Assembly (NCBI GenBank): GCA_002293025.1
Contig: DBCL01000015.1
Coordinates: 1-64,000, forward strand
DNA length: 64,000 nt
Reading direction: 5' to 3'
Source of the DNA: Actinobacteria bacterium UBA959
Lineage (GTDB): Bacteria; Actinomycetota; Actinomycetes; S36-B12; UBA5976
Of the stretch, positions 22,200-30,978 are shown piece by piece (position 1 is the first letter of the stretch; each line of letters opens with the position of its first letter). The position numbers and the translations under genes are program-made. Under the pieces are notes generated by a model. It did not search any database. It saw only the letters and a list, made by a program, of their open reading frames with translations, and was not told the origin of the DNA.

Positions 22200-23692
22200 C
22201 CTCGCTTTGGTGCCATAGATATAGCCCGAATTATGGCCGCAGCCTTATTTTTACACTCTTGGAACTCGGCTGCAGGATCAGAGTCTGCAACTATTCCAGC
22301 CCCAGCTTGAACCGTGGCTAAACCATCTTTAATGACTGCAGTTCTAATAGCAATCGCCATGTCCAAGTTGCCTGCAAAATCAAAGTATCCAACGCACCCT
22401 CCATAAAAGCCTCTACCTAGGGGCTCCAGACGATCGATGATCTGCATGGCCCGGGGTTTTGGCGCACCAGAGAGGGTGCCTGCGGGAAATGTTGCAGTAA
22501 GAGCATCCAGGGCAGTTTTTGACTCAGACAACTGCGATGTAATTGTAGAAACAATATGCATCACATGGCTGTAGCGCTCAATGTTCATAAACTCAGTTAC
22601 GCGGACGCTGCCAGGTATTGAAACCCTTCCAAGGTCATTTCGACCAAGGTCTACTAACATCAAATGTTCAGCGCGTTCTTTTTCATCATTTAGTAAATCA
22701 ATTTCGAACTCTTTATCTTCTTCAGGGTTTTTACCTCGGGGGCGAGTCCCAGCAATTGGATGTAGCAAACAAGAGTTGTTCGTCACTCGCACTAAAGCTT
22801 CAGGACTTGCTCCAACAACATCAATCACCTCACCTTGACTGTCTGGTAGCCGCAGTAAATACATGTATGGACTTGGATTGGTCTCACGAAGAACGCGATA
22901 GATATCTAAAGGAGCCGAATGGGTCTTTAGGTCAAAACGCTGAGCCAACACAATTTGGAAAGCATCCCCTGCCCGGATGTGCTCTTTGGCAGTTTCGACA
23001 GACTCCAAAAAATGAGCTTGAGTAGTCTGCGAAACTACTTCAGATGCAGATTCTTCGTAATTTAGGGGATCCAATTCACAAGCTAGATCCAACTGCTCAC
23101 TCATTTGATCTAATCGAATCAGGCAGTCTTGGTAACTCTCATCAACTCTCTTTTCGGTATTATCAAAATTGATTGCATTTGCTATCAACCAAATAGTTCC
23201 AGTTTCATGGTCGATGGCAGCCATGTCGGTCGCTAGTAACAATACTGATTCAGGAAGTTCGCGGTCATCCTTAGGCGAGCTCTGCAAATTTTCTAAGCGT
23301 CTTACGAAGTCATAGCCAACCGCTCCAACTAAGCCACCAGTTAGTGGTGGCATTTCAGGAAGGGCAGTCGTGTGCAACGCCTGTAGGGCGATCTGCCATG
23401 CAACTTTGGGATCATGATGATCAACTAATCCAACTGGCACTTTCCCATGCCATCTTGCACCATTTTTATCTGAGATCAGATGTGCAGCACTTTTAACACC
23501 GATAAAAGACCACCGAGACCAAACACCACTCTCTGCTGATTCCAGCAAAAAAGTACCGGGTCGGTCCCCTGCTAGTTGTCTATAAATGGCAACTGGCGAA
23601 ATTCCCTTTAATTCGAATTTGCGAGCGACCGGTATCACTCTTCGATCCGTAGCAAAACTTCTGAATTGCTCCAAGCTTAGAGAATTAATCAT
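22196..23692 (-). CDS. trpE: Anthranilate synthase component I
   Basis: Converts chorismate with ammonia to anthranilate. 498 residues. N-terminal tryptophan-sensing region with LLESAESG, the usual feedback site for TrpE; the chorismate-binding C-terminal half has FQIVLAQRF, PIAGTRPRG near residue 318, DLGRNDLGRVS near 348 and GTLSGAPKPRA near 405. trpG and trpD are not in the window. The ATG overlaps the hisI stop by one base, so there is no room for a leader-peptide attenuator directly in front of trpE. Confidence 0.96.
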   Translation of the reverse strand: MINSLSLEQFRSFATDRRVIPVARKFELKGISPVAIYRQLAGDRPGTFLLESAESGVWSRWSFIGVKSAAHLISDKNGARWHGKVPVGLVDHHDPKVAWQIALQALHTTALPEMPPLTGGLVGAVGYDFVRRLENLQSSPKDDRELPESVLLLATDMAAIDHETGTIWLIANAINFDNTEKRVDESYQDCLIRLDQMSEQLDLACELDPLNYEESASEVVSQTTQAHFLESVETAKEHIRAGDAFQIVLAQRFDLKTHSAPLDIYRVLRETNPSPYMYLLRLPDSQGEVIDVVGASPEALVRVTNNSCLLHPIAGTRPRGKNPEEDKEFEIDLLNDEKERAEHLMLVDLGRNDLGRVSIPGSVRVTEFMNIERYSHVMHIVSTITSQLSESKTALDALTATFPAGTLSGAPKPRAMQIIDRLEPLGRGFYGGCVGYFDFAGNLDMAIAIRTAVIKDGLATVQAGAGIVADSDPAAEFQECKNKAAAIIRAISMAPKRG

Positions 23693-24030
23693 TAATTAAT
23701 TTGTCCATCAAAACAAGTAACTGCTCCTGTGTGACATGCTGGACCTATGGGTGTTACAAGAATCAAGAGCGCATCCCCATCGCAGTCAAAATGAATATCT
23801 ACTACTTTGAAGTTGTTTCCTGAGGTTTCACCCTTTACCCAAATCTCTTTTCGGCTTCTCGACCAGAAAGTGACAAAGCCTGTGTCTTGAGTGATTTTCA
23901 GCGAGTCTTTCGAAAAATACCCGACCATCAAAACTTGCTGAGTTTTGCTATCTTGAATAACACCTACTACCAAACCATCAGCATCCCACTTAATTAGGTC
24001 CTGGGAGGTCAGCTTGCGAGGGGAGCTCAT
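23692..24030 (-). CDS. hisI: Phosphoribosyl-AMP cyclohydrolase
   Basis: Third step of histidine synthesis. 112 residues, monofunctional with no HisE domain. Zinc and magnesium ligands are in HFDCDGDALL near residue 81 and the catalytic cysteine region in PACHTG near residue 101. It is the first gene of the unit running through trpE to lgt. The 50-base gap to the divergent plus-strand gene must hold both promoters. Confidence 0.95.
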   Translation of the reverse strand: MSSPRKLTSQDLIKWDADGLVVGVIQDSKTQQVLMVGYFSKDSLKITQDTGFVTFWSRSRKEIWVKGETSGNNFKVVDIHFDCDGDALLILVTPIGPACHTGAVTCFDGQIN

Positions 24031-24080
24031 TGCGTAATCGTGGCAGATGCAGGTCTTGTTAGATCGACTACCCTAGTTCC

Positions 24081-24749
24081 ATGCGCAGCACAGGTACTAG
24101 TTTGGTTAAGTTGGAGCGCTCGGCCTTAGCCGACACTTTAGAGCAGATCGGTCCAGATCAACCGACTTTATGTACTGGATGGCGAACCCAGGACCTACTC
24201 GCTCATCTAGTTGTGCGCGAACGCAGACCCGATGCCGCGGCTGGGATATTAATCCCCTTTCTTGCTGGCTATCGCTCCAAAATTGAGCACCATTTCGTGG
24301 AGAAAGATTTTAACTCTCTAATTGGGATGTTTCGGTCAGGACCAAGCTCTCTAAGTCCATTCGCAATTCCCGCAGTTGATAATCTTGCAAATTTAGTTGA
24401 ATTTGTGGTGCATCATGAGGATGTGCGTCGTGGTGGAACGGATTTTGCACCCAGGACAAATGTTGCGCCTCTTCAAGAAGCAATCTTGAATCGTTTAGTT
24501 CGGATGAGTTCATTGTTTCTGCGTAAAGCAGGAATGGGAGTTATTCTGCAAACACCTGATAAGAAGCAGCACTGGTTAAAACGTGGCCCTTCTCCAATCG
24601 AGATGTTGGCTGAACCTATCGAAGCTTTACTTTACTTAACTGGTCGATCAAACCATTATCAAGCAGATAAGGCCAAAATTGTGAATGTTGAATTTGATGG
24701 AGCTCCAGCCGCGCTTGCAGCATTTGGCCGAATTAAGTTTGGGCTTTAG
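24081..24749 (+). CDS. TIGR03085-family protein (mycothiol-dependent maleylpyruvate isomerase-like fold)
   Basis: 222 residues. The N-terminal segment [22 protein letters not shown] and the later [10 protein letters not shown] have the metal-ligand histidine pattern of the DinB-like four-helix fold (MDMPI N-terminal family). Actinobacterial TIGR03085 members have this length and are widespread, but substrate and reaction are unknown. A TACCCT hexamer ends six bases before the ATG and no ribosome site is visible, so the mRNA may be leaderless. The stop codon overlaps the convergent hisF stop (TTAG). Confidence 0.82.
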   Translation: MRSTGTSLVKLERSALADTLEQIGPDQPTLCTGWRTQDLLAHLVVRERRPDAAAGILIPFLAGYRSKIEHHFVEKDFNSLIGMFRSGPSSLSPFAIPAVDNLANLVEFVVHHEDVRRGGTDFAPRTNVAPLQEAILNRLVRMSSLFLRKAGMGVILQTPDKKQHWLKRGPSPIEMLAEPIEALLYLTGRSNHYQADKAKIVNVEFDGAPAALAAFGRIKFGL

Positions 24750-25510
24750 TTTCTTACTAAACAGTTAGCCGACTTGAGAGATTGTTTAACCTCAGAAATT
24801 GTAATTTGATTAAAATGAAAAACACTTGCTGCCAATACAGCATCTGCTCCTGCCAATACTGCAGAAACGAAATCAATAATATTTCCAGCACCACCAGAAG
24901 CAATGAGTGGCAAATTGGTGATTTCTCTAATTGTCGAGATTAGCTCAATATCGAATCCTTTGCCTGTGCCATCATGATCCATTGAATTGATAAGTACTTC
25001 TCCTATGCCGTGCTTTGAAGCTGTGGCGATCCACTCAAGGGCATCCATTCCTGTTGAAACCTTGCCACCATGAGTCGTTAACTCAAAACCACTCTTTGTT
25101 GTCTTACTACGTTTGATGTCAGCGCTAAGCACTATAACTTGTGCTCCAAATTTTTGAGATATCTCAGCAAGCAAGAGTGGATTCTTGATTGCAGCAGTGT
25201 TTAGAGACACCTTGTCCGCTCCAGCACGAAGCAGTTGGTCAACATCCTCTAACTGCCTTACGCCACCTCCGACGGTTAACGGAATAAAAATGGTGTCCGC
25301 AGTTGCCCGAACAACATCAAGCATGGTAGTTCTGTCTTCCACGCTTGCGCTTATGTCGAGAAATATCAGTTCATCTATTCCTTGATCACCATATGACTTA
25401 CTCAACGCAACTGGGTCACCTACGTCACGCAGATTTTCAAAATTAACACCCTTAACCACCCGTCCAGCGTCAACGTCTAGACAGGCGATCACGCGAGTGG
25501 ACAAAGGCAT
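24746..25510 (-). CDS. hisF: Imidazole glycerol phosphate synthase cyclase subunit
   Basis: With HisH makes imidazole glycerol phosphate and AICAR from PRFAR. 254 residues, a TIM barrel. Catalytic aspartates lie in [13 protein letters not shown] near residue 11 and LSADIKR near residue 130; phosphate sites are GGGVRQ near 81 and ASGGAGN near 202. Cut off from hisA by a divergent plus-strand gene, so it needs its own promoter in the 61-base gap upstream. Confidence 0.96.
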   Translation of the reverse strand: MPLSTRVIACLDVDAGRVVKGVNFENLRDVGDPVALSKSYGDQGIDELIFLDISASVEDRTTMLDVVRATADTIFIPLTVGGGVRQLEDVDQLLRAGADKVSLNTAAIKNPLLLAEISQKFGAQVIVLSADIKRSKTTKSGFELTTHGGKVSTGMDALEWIATASKHGIGEVLINSMDHDGTGKGFDIELISTIREITNLPLIASGGAGNIIDFVSAVLAGADAVLAASVFHFNQITISEVKQSLKSANCLVRN

Positions 25511-25571
25511 GCTCCAAGGGTATTCGCGTGTACCCGCCAGTTAGCCGACCCCACGCTACGCTCTCGTTCTT

Positions 25572-25952
25572 ATGGAACACAAACCGCCAGCACGCTTAGG
25601 TCCTGGCCGATATGTGGCATTAACCACGTATGAAAAAGACGGAAGTCCTGTTACCGCTCGAGTTTGGGCCACAAAGGTAGGGGGCCTTGAGTATGTGGTT
25701 GTTGATTCGCATGCTGGCAAAGTAAGGCGCATTCTCAATAATCCGTTAGTAAACGTTGCTAGATGCAATCATGATGGATCCACTGCAAGTGATGCAGTGC
25801 CAGCGCGTGCTCGAATTTTGGGGCCAGAGTTTACTCGAGTTACCATAAATTGGCTTCAGTTAAGTTATGGCTGGCTTTTTAGAAGTTTGATGAAAGTGGA
25901 ACGCGGCAAAATAGAGAAGAAAGTTGTAATAGCTATCAAGTTATCGAGTTAA
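25572..25952 (+). CDS. PPOX-class F420-dependent oxidoreductase-like protein
   Basis: 126 residues, split-barrel flavin/deazaflavin-binding fold. [18 protein letters not shown], then [13 protein letters not shown] and the core strand [18 protein letters not shown], are typical of the F420-binding PPOX family of actinobacteria (Rv2061-like). Substrate is unknown. A TACGCT hexamer lies nine bases before the ATG, and there is no clear ribosome site. The final 12 bases overlap the end of hisA on the other strand. Confidence 0.8.
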   Translation: MEHKPPARLGPGRYVALTTYEKDGSPVTARVWATKVGGLEYVVVDSHAGKVRRILNNPLVNVARCNHDGSTASDAVPARARILGPEFTRVTINWLQLSYGWLFRSLMKVERGKIEKKVVIAIKLSS

Positions 25953-26657
25953 TTCCAGTGCTTCAGCCAAAGTAAATTTCTGTGCATAGAGAGCCTTTCC
26001 AACAATTGCTCCTTCAACTCCGACGATCTGCTTAAGACTGATTAAATCTTTTAGTGATGAAATTCCGCCAGAAGCAATAACCGGTTTTTGAGTTTCTGCA
26101 CAAACTCGATTCAGAAGTTCTAAATTCGGGCCATTGAGAGTTCCATCTTTAGTTACATCAGTCACCACATACCTGCTACATCCTGCGCGCTCTAACCTAT
26201 CTAATACCTCCCAGATATTTCCACCATCTTGCACCCAGCCTCTGGCAGCCAATGTTTCGCCACGGACATCCAAGCCAACAGCTATTTGATCTCCGTACTC
26301 TTGAATGGCATGACTAGTCCATTCTGGATCCTCCAAGGCTGCTGTTCCAAGATTTACCCGATTACAGCCTGTACTTAAAGCTGCCTTCAAAGATGTCTCA
26401 TCGCGAATTCCACCTGACAATTCCACCTGCATAGAAACAGACTCAACAACTTCTTTAAGCAAATTAAAGTTATTTCCCCTACCAAATGCTGCATCAAGAT
26501 CAACTAGATGCAGCCAAGTTGCGCCCGCTTCTTGAAAAGCAAGTGCCTGATCTAGCGGAGATCCATAATTAGTTTCGGTGCCAGCAACGCCTTGTACTAA
26601 CCGCACTGCCTTGCCATCAGCCACATCAACTGCTGGAAGCAGAATTAATGAGTTCAT
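25941..26657 (-). CDS. priA: Phosphoribosyl isomerase A (HisA, probably bifunctional HisA/TrpF)
   Basis: Isomerises ProFAR in histidine synthesis. 238 residues, TIM barrel with general-acid/base aspartates in [13 protein letters not shown] near residue 10 and [10 protein letters not shown] near residue 170. The segment [10 protein letters not shown] (near residue 138) has the Arg-x-Trp arrangement used by actinobacterial PriA to handle both ProFAR and phosphoribosyl anthranilate. The trp gene set here lacks trpF, which supports a double role; dual activity is inferred. Overlaps hisH by four bases. Confidence 0.9.
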   Translation of the reverse strand: MNSLILLPAVDVADGKAVRLVQGVAGTETNYGSPLDQALAFQEAGATWLHLVDLDAAFGRGNNFNLLKEVVESVSMQVELSGGIRDETSLKAALSTGCNRVNLGTAALEDPEWTSHAIQEYGDQIAVGLDVRGETLAARGWVQDGGNIWEVLDRLERAGCSRYVVTDVTKDGTLNGPNLELLNRVCAETQKPVIASGGISSLKDLISLKQIVGVEGAIVGKALYAQKFTLAEALELTR

Positions 26658-27283
26658 TGAATACTCATTAGCCAGTTTTCCAAGAGATGCAAACCAGCAT
26701 CCCCAGACTTCTCTGGGTGGAACTGAACAGCTGAAAGAGGTCCATTCTCAATAGCAGACACAAATTCGCTTCCATGCACAGTTTTATGAATTTTTGGAGA
26801 TTGAAAAGGTGGTTCTACGGTCGACTTAAATGTCTGAACTGCATAACTATGAACAAAATAAAAATCTGAATCCTCTATTCCTGCAAATAAACTACTGCCA
26901 CTATCTACTTTAACCTGGTTCCAACCCATGTGCGGCACTCGCGGGGACTCTAACTTTGTGACAATTCCTGGTAATTGATCTAGGCCGTGAGTTTCCTCAC
27001 CACCTTCAATACCTGAACTAAATAGCATCTGCATACCAACACAAACTCCAAGTACTGGCAAATTCCTGGCCAATCGCTGATCAATAACTTTGTCCGCACC
27101 CATTTTTATCACTGCCTCAACACAGTGAGCAAAAGCCCCAACTCCAGGCACAACTAAACCGTCTGCATTCTTTGCCAAAGTTAGATCAGAGCTCACTTGA
27201 ACTGTTGCCCCAACATGCTCTAAAGCCCTTTGTGCAGATCTCAAATTACCTGAGCCGTAATCCAGTACAACGACTGATGTCAC
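26654..27283 (-). CDS. hisH: Imidazole glycerol phosphate synthase glutaminase subunit
   Basis: Class I glutamine amidotransferase supplying ammonia to HisF. 209 residues. The nucleophile cysteine is in LGVCVGMQ near residue 80, and the catalytic His/Glu pair in [11 protein letters not shown] near residue 188. The start is GTG, overlapping the hisB stop as GTGA. Confidence 0.95.
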   Translation of the reverse strand: MTSVVVLDYGSGNLRSAQRALEHVGATVQVSSDLTLAKNADGLVVPGVGAFAHCVEAVIKMGADKVIDQRLARNLPVLGVCVGMQMLFSSGIEGGEETHGLDQLPGIVTKLESPRVPHMGWNQVKVDSGSSLFAGIEDSDFYFVHSYAVQTFKSTVEPPFQSPKIHKTVHGSEFVSAIENGPLSAVQFHPEKSGDAGLHLLENWLMSIQ

Positions 27284-27867
27284 AAACTGCCTTTAGTGGA
27301 TGGAATGCCACTGGATCGACTATCTAAAGCTACGGCTTGCTTAAGCGCTCGCCCAAATCCTTTACATTGCGCTTCTACAATGTGATGACTGTTGCGCCCA
27401 CTTAATAATCTGATGTGTAGGCATATTTTGGCCTCCGCCACAATTGATTCAAAAACATGCTTTGTCATAGTTGTGTCGTAGGTACCAATTAGCTCCACCA
27501 TATTTGGTTCTTCATGCACACAATACGGTCTGCCACTTAGGTCAACTACAACTTGCGCTAACGCCTCATCTAATGGGATCAAAGCTGATCCAAACCTGGT
27601 AATCCCTGATTTATCCCCTAAAGCTTTCCCTAGTGCCTCACCAAATGCCAAAGCAGTGTCCTCAATGCTGTGGTGTGAATCAACCTCAACGTCGCCATCT
27701 GTTTGAACAACCAGATCTAGCGAGCCGTGTTTAGCAATCTGCTCCAACATGTGATCAAAAAATCCAATTCCAGTGTGGATTTGGGAAATACCAGTTCCAT
27801 CAAGATCCAGCTCAAGATGAACCTTGGTCTCCTTAGTTACTCGATCAACGATTGCTTTGCGGGACAT
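27280..27867 (-). CDS. hisB: Imidazoleglycerol-phosphate dehydratase
   Basis: Manganese enzyme dehydrating IGP; monofunctional (195 residues, no HisN phosphatase domain). The metal-binding motif SHHSIEDTA is near residue 64 and a second GRNSHHIVEA near residue 158. The ATG at 27867 has AAGGAG five bases upstream and overlaps the hisC stop as ATGA, so it is preferred over a TTG one codon earlier. The phosphatase step must be encoded elsewhere. Confidence 0.96.
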   Translation of the reverse strand: MSRKAIVDRVTKETKVHLELDLDGTGISQIHTGIGFFDHMLEQIAKHGSLDLVVQTDGDVEVDSHHSIEDTALAFGEALGKALGDKSGITRFGSALIPLDEALAQVVVDLSGRPYCVHEEPNMVELIGTYDTTMTKHVFESIVAEAKICLHIRLLSGRNSHHIVEAQCKGFGRALKQAVALDSRSSGIPSTKGSL

Positions 27868-28955
27868 CAAGTCTCCTTAGGTGAAGTTGGAACAATTTTA
27901 CTTAACTCCGCCAGGAATTTGGTTGTTTCAGCCTCAGTTCCAGCCGTGACTCTTAACCACTTCTCAATTCCAACATCACGGATGAGCACTCCACGGTCAG
28001 CCAACTTGCGCCAAACCTCATGATTATCGGCAAACTCGCCAAAAAGCACGAAGTTTGCAGAACTTGGAGCAACCTTGAGCCCTAGGTGGATTAGCCCTTT
28101 TTCAATTCGCTCTCGCTGAACAATGATGGCCTTAACCTGTTCGGCTAATTGCGATTGATGTTTTAAAGCAACCAGGCCAGCGGCTTGGGTGAGAGCAGAC
28201 AAGTGATATGGAAGACGCACCAATGATATTGAATCAATAACATCTTTAGAGGCCACTAAATAACCAATTCGCACACCAGCTAGCGCAAATGCTTTACTCA
28301 TGGTTCTTACTACTAAAAGTCTTGGTAACTGTTCTAGCAAGGTAATAGCTGAAACATCCTCTGAAAACTCTGCATAAGCTTCATCAACAACAACAATCCC
28401 TTGAATATGGTCATGAACTTCCTTGATCAACTGCAAGGATGTTTTGGTTCCAGTTGGATTATTTGGCGTACAGATAAAAACAATGTCCGAATTCTTTTCT
28501 AATTTAGATAAGGAGCTGGAGTCAATCTCAAATGATTCATTGCGAGGAATTGATTTCCAATCTGTACATGTTGTCTGGGCAATTAATTCATGAACCGAGT
28601 AAGAAGGGACAAATCCAACAGCTAACCGGTCAGGGCCTCCAAATAACTGACAAATTTGTTGCAAAATCTCATTGGATCCATTAGCAGCCCAAACTTGCCC
28701 TGGATCAATGGCAGTACTTGCAGAGCTAGAGATGTAACTTGCTAGTTCTGCTCTAAGGGAAATCGCATCACGATCTGGATAGCGATTTAGATTTGTGGCT
28801 ATTCCTGAAATTGCAGATGATAAATCTTGCATGAATAAATCGCTGAGGGGAAATGGATTCTCATTCGTATTTAACTGGACTGGTAAATTCAGCTGTGGCG
28901 CCCCGTAGGCAGTTCTACCAGCCAGGTCTTTGCGAATAGGTAATTCGTTTGACAT
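27867..28955 (-). CDS. hisC: Histidinol-phosphate aminotransferase
   Basis: PLP-dependent aminotransferase, 362 residues. The PLP lysine lies in RTMSKAFALAGVRIGY near residue 216, the aspartate that binds the pyridine nitrogen in VVDEAYAEF near residue 190, and NPTGT near residue 163. The N-terminal LNTNENPFP is typical of HisC. I use the ATG that overlaps the hisD stop by four bases; a GTG one codon upstream is also possible. Confidence 0.95.
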   Translation of the reverse strand: MSNELPIRKDLAGRTAYGAPQLNLPVQLNTNENPFPLSDLFMQDLSSAISGIATNLNRYPDRDAISLRAELASYISSSASTAIDPGQVWAANGSNEILQQICQLFGGPDRLAVGFVPSYSVHELIAQTTCTDWKSIPRNESFEIDSSSLSKLEKNSDIVFICTPNNPTGTKTSLQLIKEVHDHIQGIVVVDEAYAEFSEDVSAITLLEQLPRLLVVRTMSKAFALAGVRIGYLVASKDVIDSISLVRLPYHLSALTQAAGLVALKHQSQLAEQVKAIIVQRERIEKGLIHLGLKVAPSSANFVLFGEFADNHEVWRKLADRGVLIRDVGIEKWLRVTAGTEAETTKFLAELSKIVPTSPKET

Positions 28956-30259
28956 CACTGATCGTCAAATCTCTTAGAGATTGCTTGCCAATGAGCAGGT
29001 AAATCTTCAGTCTCGGCCAAACTTTTAATCAGTGGTGCAGCGTTAAGTAATGCATCTTGATCGTATTCCACCAAAGTAACCATCTTTAAAAATGTACTTG
29101 TTCCAAGCCCAGATGAGTGGCACGCACATCCACCCGTTGGTAAAACATGATTAGACCCTGCCAAATAATCTCCAAGGGAGACCGGAGAGTAAGGGCCAAC
29201 AAAGATTGCGCCAGCGTTCTTCACGCGTCTAGCAACTTCTTGTGGTGCTGCTGTATGAATTTCTAGGTGCTCAGCAGCGTACGCATCAACAACTTTCAAC
29301 CCTTGCTCAATCGTGTCTACTAAAACTATCCCAGATTGATTGCCAGCCAGAGCTTGCCTAATTCGATCCTGATGTTTAGTTCTGGATACCTGTTGGTCGA
29401 GTTCAGCTAAAACTGCATTAGCCAAATTTCGCGAGGTAGTAACCAAAACACTAGCAGCAATTACATCGTGTTCAGCTTGTGAGATTAAGTCCGCTGCAAT
29501 AAATTTTGCATTACCGGATTCATCTGCCAATATTGCAACCTCTGTTGGTCCAGCTTCCGAATCGATACCAATCAATCCTTGCAGGGCGCGTTTCGCAGCA
29601 GTCACGTAGATGTTTCCAGGTCCAGTAATTAGATCAACTGGGTCACAACCAATTCCGTAAGCAGCCATCGCAATAGCTTGTGCTCCGCCAACTGAGTAAA
29701 TCTCTGTAACTCCAAGCAAATGTGCTGCAGCTAAAACGGATGGGTGCGGCCAGCCATTATTTTCCCGGCTAGGTGGACTCATAATCATCATTGAAACAAC
29801 ACCTGCTACCAGTGCTGGAACCACATTCATGACAACACTTGATGGATATGCACCTCGCCCACCTGGAACGTACAAACCTACTCGATTGATTGCAATCCAT
29901 TGATTTGTTACTTTCCCACCAGGCACTACCTCGGTGACCGGACTCATTGGCACCTGGTTTCTGTGAACTAATTCAACACGTTTCTTAGCTTCTGATAATG
30001 CTTCAATGAATTTCTGGTCTGCCGAATCGAAAGAAGATTTAATGACATCCTGTGGCACACGCAACGTGATTGGGGCAATTCCATCTAGTTGTGCACAAAT
30101 CTCCAGAATTTCTCTTTCACCACCAATGCGCACCTTTTGAATAATCTCTTCAGCGACCGGCATCACAGATTTAACATCAATAACTCCGCGCGGCAGCAAA
30201 GCCCTATCAATTGGTCCATTGGACCAATTGGAGCCAGTGAGGTCGATTTGACGCATCAT
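28955..30259 (-). CDS. hisD: Histidinol dehydrogenase
   Basis: Zinc enzyme oxidising histidinol to histidine in two NAD-dependent steps. 434 residues. AGPTEVAI near residue 240 and the zinc-ligand segment ISQAEHD near residue 261 are conserved; TGPGNIYVTAAKR lies near residue 216. It is the first gene of the hisDCBHA unit. Only 35 bases separate it from the divergent LON-domain gene. AGGAT lies seven bases before the first of two consecutive ATGs. Confidence 0.96.
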   Translation of the reverse strand: MMRQIDLTGSNWSNGPIDRALLPRGVIDVKSVMPVAEEIIQKVRIGGEREILEICAQLDGIAPITLRVPQDVIKSSFDSADQKFIEALSEAKKRVELVHRNQVPMSPVTEVVPGGKVTNQWIAINRVGLYVPGGRGAYPSSVVMNVVPALVAGVVSMMIMSPPSRENNGWPHPSVLAAAHLLGVTEIYSVGGAQAIAMAAYGIGCDPVDLITGPGNIYVTAAKRALQGLIGIDSEAGPTEVAILADESGNAKFIAADLISQAEHDVIAASVLVTTSRNLANAVLAELDQQVSRTKHQDRIRQALAGNQSGIVLVDTIEQGLKVVDAYAAEHLEIHTAAPQEVARRVKNAGAIFVGPYSPVSLGDYLAGSNHVLPTGGCACHSSGLGTSTFLKMVTLVEYDQDALLNAAPLIKSLAETEDLPAHWQAISKRFDDQ

Positions 30260-30294
30260 GCGGCTAATCCTAAGAGCAATAGGCTTGGCCAGTT

Positions 30295-30978
30295 ATGAGT
30301 GAGCAATTTGAGTCGGGTAGCGCTTCCCAGATGCGAATTCCCCTATTCCCACTGAACACCGTCTTGGTGCCTGGGTTAGTTATGCCTTTGAGGCTTTTTG
30401 AGCCAAGGTATCTTCTTTTGGCTGAAACTTTAATGGAGTATGAAGAAAGTGATCGCTATTTTGGAATAGTTAAATCGATAGCTAAACCAAGCCCAGAGAT
30501 AGAACTAACTATTCATACTGTTGGCACTATTGCTCAAGTTCAGTCCATAAAATCAAATGATGATGGCGAGTTTGAATTGGTTGCTGTTGGATCAAGAAGA
30601 TTTCGAATTCTAGAGCTGCACCAAGATTTAATGTACCTAACTGCAGATGTTGAACTTTATCCAGAGGAATCAACAACTGAGATGGTCGATCCACTTTTAC
30701 TCAAAGATACCCTTGACGTCTTTGACAAGTACCGAGAAGTTCTTGGTGTCAGTCTTGGATCTGAAAGTACGATGCCAGATGACCCACACATTGTCTCTTA
30801 TTTGATCACAGCAGCCGCAATGCTTACTTTGGATGAGCGCCAATTACTGCTTGAGATACTTAGCACAGATATGAGATTAAGAGAGATTAGAAGAATTCTC
30901 AAAAGGGAGAACGCAATTCTAAAACAAGTTAGGTGTTTTCCAACTTTTGAACCAACAGATGACTTTTCACTTAATTAA
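30295..30978 (+). CDS. Stand-alone LON substrate-binding-domain protein
   Basis: 227 residues with only the N-terminal domain of Lon protease: RIPLFPLNTVLVPG near residue 14, MPLRLFEPRY near 30, and a helical tail. No AAA or protease domain follows. Such short LON proteins are common in actinobacteria and of unknown function. No ribosome site precedes the ATG; a TAGGCT hexamer lies nine bases upstream, so the transcript may be nearly leaderless. ATG at 30331 is an alternative start. The stop overlaps the dnaE end by eight bases on the opposite strand. Confidence 0.85.
   Translation: MSEQFESGSASQMRIPLFPLNTVLVPGLVMPLRLFEPRYLLLAETLMEYEESDRYFGIVKSIAKPSPEIELTIHTVGTIAQVQSIKSNDDGEFELVAVGSRRFRILELHQDLMYLTADVELYPEESTTEMVDPLLLKDTLDVFDKYREVLGVSLGSESTMPDDPHIVSYLITAAAMLTLDERQLLLEILSTDMRLREIRRILKRENAILKQVRCFPTFEPTDDFSLN

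Noticed and set aside
21607..23692. trp attenuator before trpE
   Set aside because: trpE starts on the hisI stop codon, leaving no leader; no Trp-rich peptide was seen before hisI either.
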